Assembly: GCF_000025325.1 (NCBI RefSeq)
Contig: NC_013743.1
Coordinates: 744,001 to 808,000 of the forward strand
DNA length: 64,000 nucleotides
Source of the DNA: Haloterrigena turkmenica DSM 5511
Lineage (GTDB): Archaea > Halobacteriota > Halobacteria > Halobacteriales > Natrialbaceae
Direction of reading: 5' to 3'
Shown: one piece after another, positions 51,135 through 58,827 of the stretch
Layout of the letters: the number at the start of each line of letters is the position of its first letter
Position numbering within the stretch: the stretch's first letter is position 1
Program-made: the position numbers and the translations under genes
The notes under the pieces: model-generated
The model's database searches: none
Told to the model about the DNA's origin: nothing
Seen by the model: the letters and a program-made list of their open reading frames with translations, nothing else

Positions 51135-51854
51135 ATGTACTCCGTCGACCTCCACGCGCACACGAGGTTCTTTCACGGTCGCCGGCGCCTCGGCGACCGC
51201 TTCGACCCGCTGGGCGTCCGACTGCTCGCCCGGGCCGCCGACCGCCGCGGCCTCGAGGGCGTCGCGACGACCAACCACGACTACTACACGCCGCTGGATC
51301 CGCCCGGCGGCGCCCAGACGCTGCCGGGGATCGAAATCACGACCGACCGCGGCCACGTCCTCGTCGTCGGCCCCGATCCGCCGGAAGCGACGAAACCCGG
51401 CGCGCTCTCCCCCGCGGAGGCGGTCGCGCTGGCACACGACCGGGGCTGCGCCGCGATCGTCGCCCACCCCTTCCGGAACAGCACGGTGCGAGAACTCGAG
51501 GACGTCCCCTTCGACGCGATCGAAGTCAACGGCAAACACCCGCGCTCGCGGCCGCTCGTGGAACAGCTGGCCGAGGAGCGCGATCTCCCGCTGGTCGGCG
51601 GCAGCGACGCCCACTACCCCTTCGAGGTGGGCCGGGCGTACACGGTCGTCGAGGCCGACGAGTTCACGCCCGAGTCGGTCGTCGACGCGATCCGCGACGG
51701 TCGCGTGAGCGCGCGCGTCTCCGAGTCGCTGCTGGACCGACTGCTGCGCCGTGGCTATCGGGCGATCCATAACCGCAAACGCGTGATCGACGCGATCGAG
51801 CGACCGACGCCCGGTGTCGGCGCGCCGCCGGGTGAGGAGGAGAAAGCCGACTGA
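51135..51854 (+). CDS. PHP-domain phosphoesterase-like protein
   Basis: A 239-residue PHP-fold protein from the ATG at 51135. The metal-binding motifs are recognisable: VDLHAHTRFFHGRR (first His pair, residues 4-12), ATTNHDYYTPLDP (~45), IEITTDRGHVLVVG (~67), CAAIVAHPFRN (~110), and LPLVGGSDAHYPFEVG (~150). PHP proteins are trinuclear or binuclear metal phosphoesterases, often acting on histidinol phosphate, DNA ends or small molecules. No specific substrate is indicated. It is divergent from the lipid-kinase gene with a 54-base gap, the two possibly sharing a promoter region. Confidence 0.88.
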   Translation: MYSVDLHAHTRFFHGRRRLGDRFDPLGVRLLARAADRRGLEGVATTNHDYYTPLDPPGGAQTLPGIEITTDRGHVLVVGPDPPEATKPGALSPAEAVALAHDRGCAAIVAHPFRNSTVRELEDVPFDAIEVNGKHPRSRPLVEQLAEERDLPLVGGSDAHYPFEVGRAYTVVEADEFTPESVVDAIRDGRVSARVSESLLDRLLRRGYRAIHNRKRVIDAIERPTPGVGAPPGEEEKAD

Positions 51855-51980
51855 AGGATCGATCACGGTATCGTCGACTGATGAATCGCCCTTCGATGGC
51901 GCACGCCGTCGATCGCGTTCGGTTCGTAACGGGATTCCTGACGGTATCCGTAGTATGCTGGGATCCACGTGACGACGCCA

Positions 51981-52259
51981 TCACCCGCCGGGTCGCCTGA
52001 ACGTGTAGACTACGTCGTCAGCGTCGATCGTGAGCGATCCCGCGTCGTGATTCACGACGAGGTCGACCGCTTTTCGTTGCTCGAAGTCGTGGAGCGGCAT
52101 CCCCGTGCTGACGCGTCCGGTCCGCGAGATCTCGAGGTAGGCGGAGCCGAAGTCGATCCGAATCCGGTCGTCGCCGGTAGTCACGTCTCCGGCCTCGCCG
52201 AACCGGCGCAGTTCGTCGGTCACTGCGTCCCAGTCACTGAGGTGAATCCGGTTTGCCAT
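51981..52259 (-). CDS. Small conserved haloarchaeal protein
   Basis: A 92-residue acidic protein: MANRIHLSDWDAVTDELRRFGEAGDVTTGDDRIRIDFGSAYLEISRTGRVSTGMPLHDFEQRKAVDLVVNHDAGSLTIDADDVVYTFRRP. The pattern suggests an alpha/beta fold with a short central beta hairpin (RIDFGSAYLEISRTGRVSTGMPLHDF). I do not recognise the family. It lies between the PHP gene and the Lrp-family regulator, converging with the former. Confidence 0.6.
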   Translation of the reverse strand: MANRIHLSDWDAVTDELRRFGEAGDVTTGDDRIRIDFGSAYLEISRTGRVSTGMPLHDFEQRKAVDLVVNHDAGSLTIDADDVVYTFRRPGG

Positions 52260-52388
52260 CGGTTCGTAGACGACGGCCGCGAACTAATACCGTCGGGCGA
52301 CAGATTCAGGTTCCCGGTTCGGGACTACCCGTACGGATTCGACCCGGCTCAGATCCACACCGCCTACTGGCTCGTTCGAACGAGTGGC

Positions 52389-52802
52389 CTAACCGAGTTC
52401 CTCGTCCAGGATCAGCCGCGTCTTCGTGCTCACGACCTCCTCCTGATCGCGGGCCTTCGTGATGAGATCGTTGACCCCGCGCGTGTCCGCGGCGTCGACG
52501 ACGAGCACGACGTCCTGCTCGCCCGAGACCATCCAGACGAAGTCCACTTCGTCCCACTCGGCGATGCGCTCGGAGACGGCCTTCGTGTCGACGTCGACCG
52601 CGACGCTGAGCTCGATCATCGCCTGGACGTTGCCCGTCCGGGTCGAAATCGTGAAGCGTTCGATGACGTCCTCGTCGATCATCCGTTCGACGCGGTTGCG
52701 GACGGTTCCCTCGCTCGTCCCGACCTCGTCGGCGATCTCGGTGTAGGGCGTGCGGCCGTCTCGCCGAAGCTGATCGAGGATCTGTCGGTCCAGGTCGTCC
52801 AT
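52389..52802 (-). CDS. Lrp/AsnC-family regulator (divergent from carA)
   Basis: A 137-residue regulator: DDLDRQILDQLRRDGRTPYTEIADEVGTSEGTVRNRVERMIDEDVIERFTIST is the AsnC-type helix-turn-helix. The RAM-like domain follows (VQAMIELSVAVDVDTKAVSERIAEWDEVDFVWMVSGEQDVVLVVDA...GVNDLITKARDQEEVVSTKTRLIL). This is the compact haloarchaeal LrpA type. Its own start and that of carA are about 100 bases apart with a palindromic site between them (52839-52853). It may therefore control carA as well as itself. The ligand is unknown. Confidence 0.92.
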   Translation of the reverse strand: MDDLDRQILDQLRRDGRTPYTEIADEVGTSEGTVRNRVERMIDEDVIERFTISTRTGNVQAMIELSVAVDVDTKAVSERIAEWDEVDFVWMVSGEQDVVLVVDAADTRGVNDLITKARDQEEVVSTKTRLILDEELG

Positions 52803-52838
52803 GGAGATGCGTGACTACGCGTGACCTGCACTTACCGA

Positions 52839-52853
52839 TTACGAAAATCGTAA
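52839..52853. promoter_or_regulatory. Palindromic site between lrp and carA
   Basis: TTACGA-AAA-TCGTAA is a perfect 15-base palindrome. A second half-site (ATCGTAA) overlaps the carA start codon at about 52899-52906. Location and symmetry fit an operator for the adjacent Lrp protein, which acts as a dimer. No direct evidence. Confidence 0.6.
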
Positions 52854-52872
52854 CTGAGCTTCGAAGACAACA

Positions 52873-52880
52873 CTTATGAT
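52873..52880 (+). promoter_or_regulatory. Likely TATA box of carA
   Basis: CTTATGAT lies 25-32 bases before the carA ATG at 52905, matching a leaderless promoter. It is 20 bases downstream of the palindrome at 52839-52853. Confidence 0.5.
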
Positions 52881-52904
52881 GATGCATCCGATACGTAGAT
52901 CGTA

Positions 52905-53981
52905 ATGACGGAAGCCTACGTCGCACTGGAAGACGGCCGCGTACTCGAGGGACGTGGTCGCGCTCCGGGCACGGCTCGCGGGGAACTCGTTTTCACGACA
53001 GCGTATACGGGATACGAAGAGAGTCTGACCGACCCCTCCTACGAGGAGCAGGTCCTGACCTTCTCGTACCCGCTGATCGGTAACTACGGCGTCCGCGAGG
53101 AGCGGTTCGAGGACGACCGCGTCCACCCCCGCGCCGCGCTCGCCAAGGAGTTCACCGAGGACGTCGCCGAGTGGCTCGAGAGCGAGGGCGTCCCGGCGGT
53201 CGACCACCTCGACACGCGAGAGGTCGTCACCACCATCCGCGACGGCGGCGCCATGAAGTGCGGTATCGCCGTCGGCGAGGACGTCACCGAGGAAGACGCC
53301 AAGGAGCAACTCGAGCAGTGCGAGGCGATGAGCGATCACACCGAGATCGGCGCGCAAGTCAGCGTCGACGAGGTCGAGGTCCATGGCGAAGACAACGACG
53401 GCGAGACCGTCGCGCTGGTCGACTGCGGCGCGAAGGGCTCGATCGTCGACTCGTTGCTCGCTCGCAATGCGACGGTTCACGTGCTTCCCCACGACGCGAG
53501 CGTCGCCGACGTCGAGGCCGTCGATCCCGACGTCCTCTTCATCTCGAACGGCCCCGGCGACCCGGTCAACTTCGAGCAGGCGATCACGCTCGTCGAGGAG
53601 TTCGTCGAGGACACGCCCGTCGCCGGCATCTGTCTCGGCCAGCAGATCGTCGCCGAGGCGCTGGGCGGCACGACCGAGAAGATGGACTTCGGTCACCGCG
53701 GCGTCAATCAGCCCGTCCTCGACTTAGAGTCCGGCCAGGTCGTCATGACCACCCAGAACCACGGCTACACGGTCGCCGAACCCGGCGAACACCTCGAGAT
53801 CACCCAGATCAACGTCAACGACGACACGCCGGAGGGCATCGACGGCATCGAGTACGATGTCATCACCCGCCAGTATCACCCCGAAGCCAACCCCGGTCCG
53901 GAGGACACCCTCGACTTCTTCGACAGCGTCCTCGCGATGGCCGACTCGCGATCGGAGCAGGCCGTTCCCGCCGACGACTGA
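52905..53981 (+). CDS. carA: Carbamoyl-phosphate synthase small subunit (glutaminase)
   Basis: CarA supplies ammonia from glutamine to CarB for carbamoyl phosphate, used for pyrimidines and arginine. The 358-residue protein starts MTEAYVALEDGRVLEGRGRAPGTARGELVFTTAYTGYEESLTDPSYEEQVLTFSYPLIGNYG. The class I glutaminase domain has the nucleophile Cys in VAGICLGQQIVAEALGG (~residue 245) and the His-Glu pair in QYHPEANPGPEDT (~330). carB is not adjacent. The gene is divergent from an Lrp-family regulator with an intervening palindrome. Confidence 0.96.
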   Translation: MTEAYVALEDGRVLEGRGRAPGTARGELVFTTAYTGYEESLTDPSYEEQVLTFSYPLIGNYGVREERFEDDRVHPRAALAKEFTEDVAEWLESEGVPAVDHLDTREVVTTIRDGGAMKCGIAVGEDVTEEDAKEQLEQCEAMSDHTEIGAQVSVDEVEVHGEDNDGETVALVDCGAKGSIVDSLLARNATVHVLPHDASVADVEAVDPDVLFISNGPGDPVNFEQAITLVEEFVEDTPVAGICLGQQIVAEALGGTTEKMDFGHRGVNQPVLDLESGQVVMTTQNHGYTVAEPGEHLEITQINVNDDTPEGIDGIEYDVITRQYHPEANPGPEDTLDFFDSVLAMADSRSEQAVPADD

Positions 53982-54139
53982 TCGATAGGTCGACGATCGG
54001 CGACACGCTCGGTATTCGATCGACAGCGTTCGAGTGCGTTCGATTTCGTTCTATCCGATGGAGAGCGCTGCCGACGGGCGACGAGAACGAACCGAATCGG
54101 CGACTCTCGACGAACTGATGGCGACGCGCCCGCGGGCGA

Positions 54140-55249
54140 TCAGACGTCGCCGGAGACGATCTCCGCGACCCGTTCGCGATCGAACAGCGTCGCGTCGTCG
54201 AACGCGTCGGGGTAGATGTCCGTCGCGGCGCGTTCGGTGTGGTAGAAGTTGCTGATCGGGCCCTGGTCGAGGTAGCCGGCGTTATAGACGGCGTCGTCCC
54301 GGACGGCTCGGACCTTGCTGGCGGCCGGATCGTCCCGTAGCGGCTCGACGACTGCTTCTCGGAACTCCGATTCGGAGTCCCCGCCGTGGTTGCGAACCAG
54401 CAGTACCTCGGGATCGATCTCGAGGAGGGTCTCCAGATCGACCGTACTTCGATCGCCGTATCTGTAGTGTCCCACGTCGGTCGTCGCGAGCGCGTCGGTC
54501 AGTCCGAGATCTCGCCACTGCTTAGTGCTGATCCCGCCGTCGTCGAATCGGAAGGGGTAGAACTCGTCTCCCGATTCGGCCGGGTAGACGAGCATCGCGG
54601 TCGGTCGCTGGTCGGCCGGCGGTAACCGTTCCTCGATCGTCTCGAGCATCGTTTCGTGAAGGTCGACGAGCGCCTCGTAGCGATCTCGCGCCTGGAACAC
54701 GTCGGCCATCAGTTCGAGCGCCTCGTAGAGCTCGTAGTAGCGGTAATCGTGCCACTCGTCACTGTGGCGGCGAATGAAGTTGCCGAACAAGGGGCCGACG
54801 TCGGTTCTGACTTGATCGACGTCGTCGCGATCCCATTCGTACCAGTGTGTCAATATGTGTGGGTCGATGAAATGGGCGTCGGCGTCCATTTCGTAAAACA
54901 GCTCCGTGTCGACGCCGCCTTCGGTCAGTTCCACGACCTCGTCCTCGTCGAACTCGATGTCGGGCAGTTCGTCGTAGACCTCGGTCCCGAACCGTTCGTG
55001 GTTCTGAATGCCGAGCGTCTGCCCGCCGCCGAGCGCGAATCCCATGTCCGCGTAACTGGGCAACAGCGCCGTCCACCGCTCGGGCGGCCCCTCGAACTCG
55101 ACCTCGCCCATCGGCTCCATCGAGACCGTGTACGTCTCGCCGCTCGAACCGTCCGTTTCGCCGCCGGTGATACACCCCGCGAGGAGCGCGCCACCGGTGG
55201 CGACCCCCGCACCGATGAACTTCCGTCGCGTCGTTTCGGTTGACCGCAT
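54140..55249 (-). CDS. Iron-siderophore-type ABC substrate-binding lipoprotein (copy 1)
   Basis: A 369-residue periplasmic-binding lipoprotein from the ATG at 55249: MRSTETTRRKFIGAGVATGGALLAGCITGG, a Tat signal with lipobox LAGC. The protein has the class III bi-lobed layout with EYTVSMEPMGEVEFEGPPERWTALLPSYADMGFALGG, VRTDVGPLFGNFIRRHSDEW, and EALVDLHETMLETIEERLPPADQRPTAMLVYPAESGDEF. It resembles haloarchaeal ferric-siderophore-binding proteins. The iron-box palindrome 11-30 bases upstream indicates control by iron. It is the last gene of the island, and no permease or ATPase gene is present nearby. Confidence 0.85.
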   Translation of the reverse strand: MRSTETTRRKFIGAGVATGGALLAGCITGGETDGSSGETYTVSMEPMGEVEFEGPPERWTALLPSYADMGFALGGGQTLGIQNHERFGTEVYDELPDIEFDEDEVVELTEGGVDTELFYEMDADAHFIDPHILTHWYEWDRDDVDQVRTDVGPLFGNFIRRHSDEWHDYRYYELYEALELMADVFQARDRYEALVDLHETMLETIEERLPPADQRPTAMLVYPAESGDEFYPFRFDDGGISTKQWRDLGLTDALATTDVGHYRYGDRSTVDLETLLEIDPEVLLVRNHGGDSESEFREAVVEPLRDDPAASKVRAVRDDAVYNAGYLDQGPISNFYHTERAATDIYPDAFDDATLFDRERVAEIVSGDV

Positions 55250-55259
55250 CGAACTCGAG

Positions 55260-55279
55260 TTTTTAGGCAAGCCTAAAAA
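55260..55279. promoter_or_regulatory. Iron-box palindrome upstream of copy 1
   Basis: Perfect arms TTTTTAGGC and GCCTAAAAA around a two-base centre lie 11-30 bases before the ATG at 55249. The TTAGGC-N2-GCCTAA core is the type of site bound by haloarchaeal DtxR-family (SirR/Idr) regulators. It overlaps the likely TATA region and would block transcription when iron is plentiful. Confidence 0.8.
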
Positions 55280-55293
55280 TTGTATCGGTCGGC

Positions 55294-56295
55294 TCAGTCG
55301 TCGTTCGGGTCGGTGTCTGACCGCTCGTCACCGCCCTCGAGGCGCGCCGCCCGCTCGCGGATCGCCTCGTCGTCGACGGCCTCGAGCAACACCTCGTCGT
55401 CGAGCGTCTCCGCGAGCCGTCGCTGGCCGCGCTCGGTTCGCCGAGCCGCGGTTTCGGCCTCGAGGTAGCTCTCGTCGCGCTCGGCCGCGTAGGACTCGGC
55501 GAGGCGTCGAACGTCCTCTGCGTCGCGGTCGCCGGGCGCGGTCGTTTCGAAGAGTTCGACCCAGCGCTCGGGGTCGGCCCACTCCTCGTCTCGGTTCTCT
55601 CTGTACCGGCGCCAGTCATACCGTTTCGCGAAGCGATCCCAGTACCCGTCCGCCCGGCGCAGGTCCCGGAGCAGCGCCCGGGCGACCGTCGCGCCGTGGC
55701 CCGCCGCGATGATCGCCTGATCGCCGCAGCCGGCCAGGGGACCGGCGACGTAGAGGCCCTCGACCGGCGTCCGGCCGTCGTCGTCCGGATACGCGCGGTC
55801 GAACCGCTCGACGCTCCCGTCGGCGCCCTCCTCGGTGACGAACAGCGCCCCGTCGTCGTCCAGTTCGCGGAGGTACGACCCGTCGTACTTCGTCGCCGCG
55901 ATCACGAACCGGGCCGTCAGGGGGTCGCCGTCCCGGGGCTCGAGTCGGAACCCCTCGCCGTTCGCTGGACCCTCGGTTTCGCCGCCGTCCGCTTCGAACT
56001 CGCCGCCCTCGAGCGCGGCGACGGAGTCTACGAGCTCCTCGCGGAGTCGACATCCCGCTTCCCTGGCGTGGGTCTGTGCCAACTCGAGGAACCGCTCGGC
56101 CTCGATCCCGCAGGGGAAGCCGAGATAGTTCTCGAGGCAGGCACACCGGCGCAGCGAGGAGGAGCCGCGGTCGAAGACCACCGTCTCGAGACCGTACCGC
56201 GCGGTGAAGACGCCGGCCGAACAGCCGGCGGGGCCGCCCCCGATGACGGCCACGTCGACGTCGAACCCGGCGTCGGTCTCGGCGCCGTCGGTCAT
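55294..56295 (-). CDS. FAD-dependent oxidoreductase of the iron-uptake island
   Basis: A 333-residue flavoprotein from the ATG at 56295, two bases after the copy-2 substrate-binding gene: TDAGFDVDVAVIGGGPAGCSAGVFTARYGLETVVFDRGSSSLRRCACLENYLGFPCGIEAERFLELAQTHARE. The N-terminal Rossmann (GGGPAGCSAG) is thioredoxin-reductase-like. The C-terminal FAD piece is VEGLYVAGPLAGCGDQAIIAAGHGATVARALL. No second nucleotide-binding domain and no redox CxxC are visible. The ~110 C-terminal residues are helical and Arg/Glu-rich. Its position between two iron-regulated binding proteins suggests a role in releasing or modifying siderophore-bound iron (inference). Confidence 0.82.
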   Translation of the reverse strand: MTDGAETDAGFDVDVAVIGGGPAGCSAGVFTARYGLETVVFDRGSSSLRRCACLENYLGFPCGIEAERFLELAQTHAREAGCRLREELVDSVAALEGGEFEADGGETEGPANGEGFRLEPRDGDPLTARFVIAATKYDGSYLRELDDDGALFVTEEGADGSVERFDRAYPDDDGRTPVEGLYVAGPLAGCGDQAIIAAGHGATVARALLRDLRRADGYWDRFAKRYDWRRYRENRDEEWADPERWVELFETTAPGDRDAEDVRRLAESYAAERDESYLEAETAARRTERGQRRLAETLDDEVLLEAVDDEAIRERAARLEGGDERSDTDPNDD

Positions 56296-56297
56296 CG

Positions 56298-57485
56298 TTA
56301 CTCGCCAGCGCCGTCGGTCACGATCTCCGCGACGCGGTCGCGGTCGAACAGCCGTGCGTCGTCCGGAATCTCGGGATACGACTGCCCGGATTCGTGCCCC
56401 GGCCACTCGCCGAACCGGTCGGGATAGAGCTGTTTGGCCGTCATCTCGAGCTGGAAGAGGTTCATGATCGGCCCCTGGTAGCGCATTCCGCTGGCGACGA
56501 CGCGGTCGTTCTGGACGGCCGTCAGCTCGCTTCCCGCGGAGTGGTCCTCGAGCCGTTCGCGAATCTCTTCGATGGCGTACCGAGACGTGATTCCCCAGAG
56601 GTGGAGGATGACGTCCGGATCGGCCTCGAGCATCGTCTCGTAGTCGACCTCGCCCCAGTCGCCCGACCATTCCACGTCGGCGAGCGCGTCGTGGGCGCCG
56701 AGCGGCCGCGTCTCGGCCTGCCAGAAGCCGTCCGTGTTGGTGTGGTAGGAGTAGAAGACGTCCTGTCCCTCCGGTCCCAGCGTGACTCGCGCGACCGTCG
56801 GCCGCTCGTCTTCGGGCGGCAGGTTCGACTCGATCTGCGACCGCGTCTCGTCGTAGACCTCCTTCAGCGCCTCGTAGCGATCCCGTTCCTGAAAAACCTC
56901 GGCGACCCGCTCAAAGAGTTCCCAGAGCGTGTAGTACTCGTAGCTGTCGGCGTAGGCCTCCGCGGGCTCGCTGTGGACCCCGCTGTGGAAGTTTCCGAAC
57001 CAGGGACCGACTTGCTCGGCGACGGTATCGATCTTGGATTCGGACCAGTCGTCCTCGGTGGTCAGGACGTACGACGGATCCAGGAAGTGGACGTCGCTGT
57101 CGTACTCGTAGAGGTCCTCCTCGACCACCCCGTCCTTGAGCGGGTGGGGCAGCGACTCGCCGTCGAAGGAAACGCCCTCGAGCCGGTCGTAGAACATCGA
57201 CATCGTCGATCCCGACATCTCGGGCGCGAACAGCGTGTTCACCGCGTCGCCGTGGCCCAGCGCGACCGCCATGTCCGCGTAGTGGGCGAACGTGACGAAG
57301 GCGTCCTGGGGGACGGCGTCGAACTCGACTTCTCCCATCGGCGCCATCGACACCGTGTAGGAGTCGCCGTCCTCCGAGCTTGAACTGTCACCGGTGATAC
57401 AGCCGGCCATCGCCGCGCTCCCGGCCGCGATCCCCGTCGCGACGAACTCGCGTCGACTTCGCTCGAGTTGCCGTATCGATTTCAT
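56298..57485 (-). CDS. Iron-siderophore-type ABC substrate-binding lipoprotein (copy 2)
   Basis: A 395-residue lipoprotein paralogous to copy 1. MKSIRQLERSRREFVATGIAAGSAAMAGC is a Tat signal with lipobox MAGC. The core repeats the same pattern: YTVSMAPMGEVEFDAVPQDAFVTFAHYADMAVALGHGDAVNTL, AEQVGPWFGNFHSGVHSEP, and LKEVYDETRSQIESNLPPEDERPTVARVTLGPEGQDVFY. It is the first gene of the unit: an iron box and a TATA box lie immediately upstream, and the FAD gene follows two bases after its stop. Probably a ferric-siderophore receptor with a different ligand preference from copy 1. Confidence 0.85.
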   Translation of the reverse strand: MKSIRQLERSRREFVATGIAAGSAAMAGCITGDSSSSEDGDSYTVSMAPMGEVEFDAVPQDAFVTFAHYADMAVALGHGDAVNTLFAPEMSGSTMSMFYDRLEGVSFDGESLPHPLKDGVVEEDLYEYDSDVHFLDPSYVLTTEDDWSESKIDTVAEQVGPWFGNFHSGVHSEPAEAYADSYEYYTLWELFERVAEVFQERDRYEALKEVYDETRSQIESNLPPEDERPTVARVTLGPEGQDVFYSYHTNTDGFWQAETRPLGAHDALADVEWSGDWGEVDYETMLEADPDVILHLWGITSRYAIEEIRERLEDHSAGSELTAVQNDRVVASGMRYQGPIMNLFQLEMTAKQLYPDRFGEWPGHESGQSYPEIPDDARLFDRDRVAEIVTDGAGE

Positions 57486-57490
57486 ACGAT

Positions 57491-57504
57491 TTAGGCTGGC
57501 CTAA
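57491..57504. promoter_or_regulatory. Iron-box palindrome upstream of copy 2
   Basis: TTAGGC-TG-GCCTAA is a perfect 14-base palindrome five bases before the start codon of the copy-2 gene. It matches the core of the box at 55260-55279. It lies between the TATA box and the start, so it likely covers the transcription start. Confidence 0.8.
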
Positions 57505-57507
57505 TAC

Positions 57508-57516
57508 TCTAAAAAT
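57508..57516 (-). promoter_or_regulatory. TATA box of the iron-uptake unit
   Basis: On the minus strand ATTTTTAGA lies 23-31 bases before the ATG at 57485. This is typical spacing for a leaderless promoter and lies directly beside the iron box. Confidence 0.55.
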
Positions 57517-57665
57517 GATTCGGTTTTTGGCCGGCCGAAATTTGCGCGCAACGCGGATGGCTCTCCCAGCCCGCGCTCGGACGGCCGTTCGATCAACCGT
57601 GTCGCCGCGCGAGCCGAACCGATTCGGGACAACTGGTAGTGGGGTCGTCCCGCGTGTCTGAACTA

Positions 57666-58613
57666 ATGGGACCAGCAGTCGACTCCGCGGCCGAGACCGA
57701 GATCGACGTCGCCGAGACCGTCGACGAACTGATCGGCCGAACGCCGCTGTTGCGACTGGACGCGTTCGCCGACAACTGTTTCGGAAAACTCGAGTCGCAC
57801 AACCCCTATTCGGTCAAGGATCGGATCGCGCGCGGGATCATCGACGCCGCCGAGCGGGCGGGCGCGCTCGAGCCCGACGACACCGTCGTCGAATCGACCA
57901 GCGGGAACACGGGCATCGGGCTGGCGGCGGTCTGTGCCGCTCGCGGCTACGACTGCGTGCTGACGATGCCGGCCTCGATGTCGACCGAGCGTCGGCAACT
58001 CCTGAGCGCGTTGGGCGCCGACCTCGAGTTGACGCCCGCCGAGGACGGGATGGGCGGCGCGAACGAGCGCGCCGAGGAGATCGTCGCCGAGCGCGAGGAC
58101 GCGATCATGGCCCGCCAGTTCGAGAACGAGGCGAACCCGGCGGCCCACCGGGAGACGACCGGGCCCGAAATCTGGGACGCCACAGACGGCGCGGTCGACG
58201 CGGTCGTCGCGGGCGTCGGTACCGGCGGTACCATCACCGGCGTCTCGGAGTACATCAAGGAAGAACGGGGGAAGACCGATCTCACGTCGGTCGCGGTCGA
58301 ACCGGCCGAATCGCCGACGCTCTCGGAACTCAGTTCCGAGGGCCACGACATTCAGGGGATCGGTCCCGGCTTCGTCCCCGACATCCTGCGGACCGAACTG
58401 ATCGACGAGACCCGCGCCGTCGAGGGTGACGCAGCGAAGGAAGCATCCCGAAAGCTGGGCCGAACCGAGGGACTGCTGATCGGCATCTCCGCGGGCGCGG
58501 CGCTGTCGGCCGCGGCCGACTATGCGGCCGAACACCCCGACGAACTGGTCGTCGCCGTCCTTCCCGATACCGGTGAGCGGTACCTCTCGACCGATCTCTA
58601 CGAACGGGACTAG
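57666..58613 (+). CDS. cysK: Cysteine synthase (O-acetylserine sulfhydrylase family)
   Basis: CysK makes cysteine from O-acetylserine (or phosphoserine) and sulfide using PLP. The 315-residue protein, from the ATG at 57666, has ELIGRTPLLRLDAFADNCFGKLESHNPYSVKDRIARGIIDAAER with the PLP Lys in SVKDR (~residue 50). ESTSGNTGIGLAAVCAARGYDCVLTMP is the substrate loop. GTGGTITGVSEYIKEER and LGRTEGLLIGISAGAALSAAADYAAE complete the fold. The GTGGT loop binds the PLP phosphate. Divergent from the iron-uptake unit. Confidence 0.94.
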   Translation: MGPAVDSAAETEIDVAETVDELIGRTPLLRLDAFADNCFGKLESHNPYSVKDRIARGIIDAAERAGALEPDDTVVESTSGNTGIGLAAVCAARGYDCVLTMPASMSTERRQLLSALGADLELTPAEDGMGGANERAEEIVAEREDAIMARQFENEANPAAHRETTGPEIWDATDGAVDAVVAGVGTGGTITGVSEYIKEERGKTDLTSVAVEPAESPTLSELSSEGHDIQGIGPGFVPDILRTELIDETRAVEGDAAKEASRKLGRTEGLLIGISAGAALSAAADYAAEHPDELVVAVLPDTGERYLSTDLYERD

Positions 58614-58827
58614 TGCGGACTGCCGTTTCCGATGGCTTCCACTCGTCTGGCTTTGAACGTGAGTACGGATCGGAACCGGTCAGTTCCTGCACTCACGGTG
58701 TTCGAATCGGCGTTCGCTACGTACTGCTTGGTATCGCGTTTGGTCGCGTCTCGTCGGTTCTTCGTCGGTCCGGTTTCCGGTCCGCGACACGCGATCGATG
58801 TCCTCAGGTCGGAGATCGATCGACCGG

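Noticed and set aside
53982-54139. Possible short gene between carA and the first iron-island lipoprotein
   Set aside because: The frame at about 54058 becomes Arg-rich and runs antisense into the lipoprotein gene; no conserved feature.
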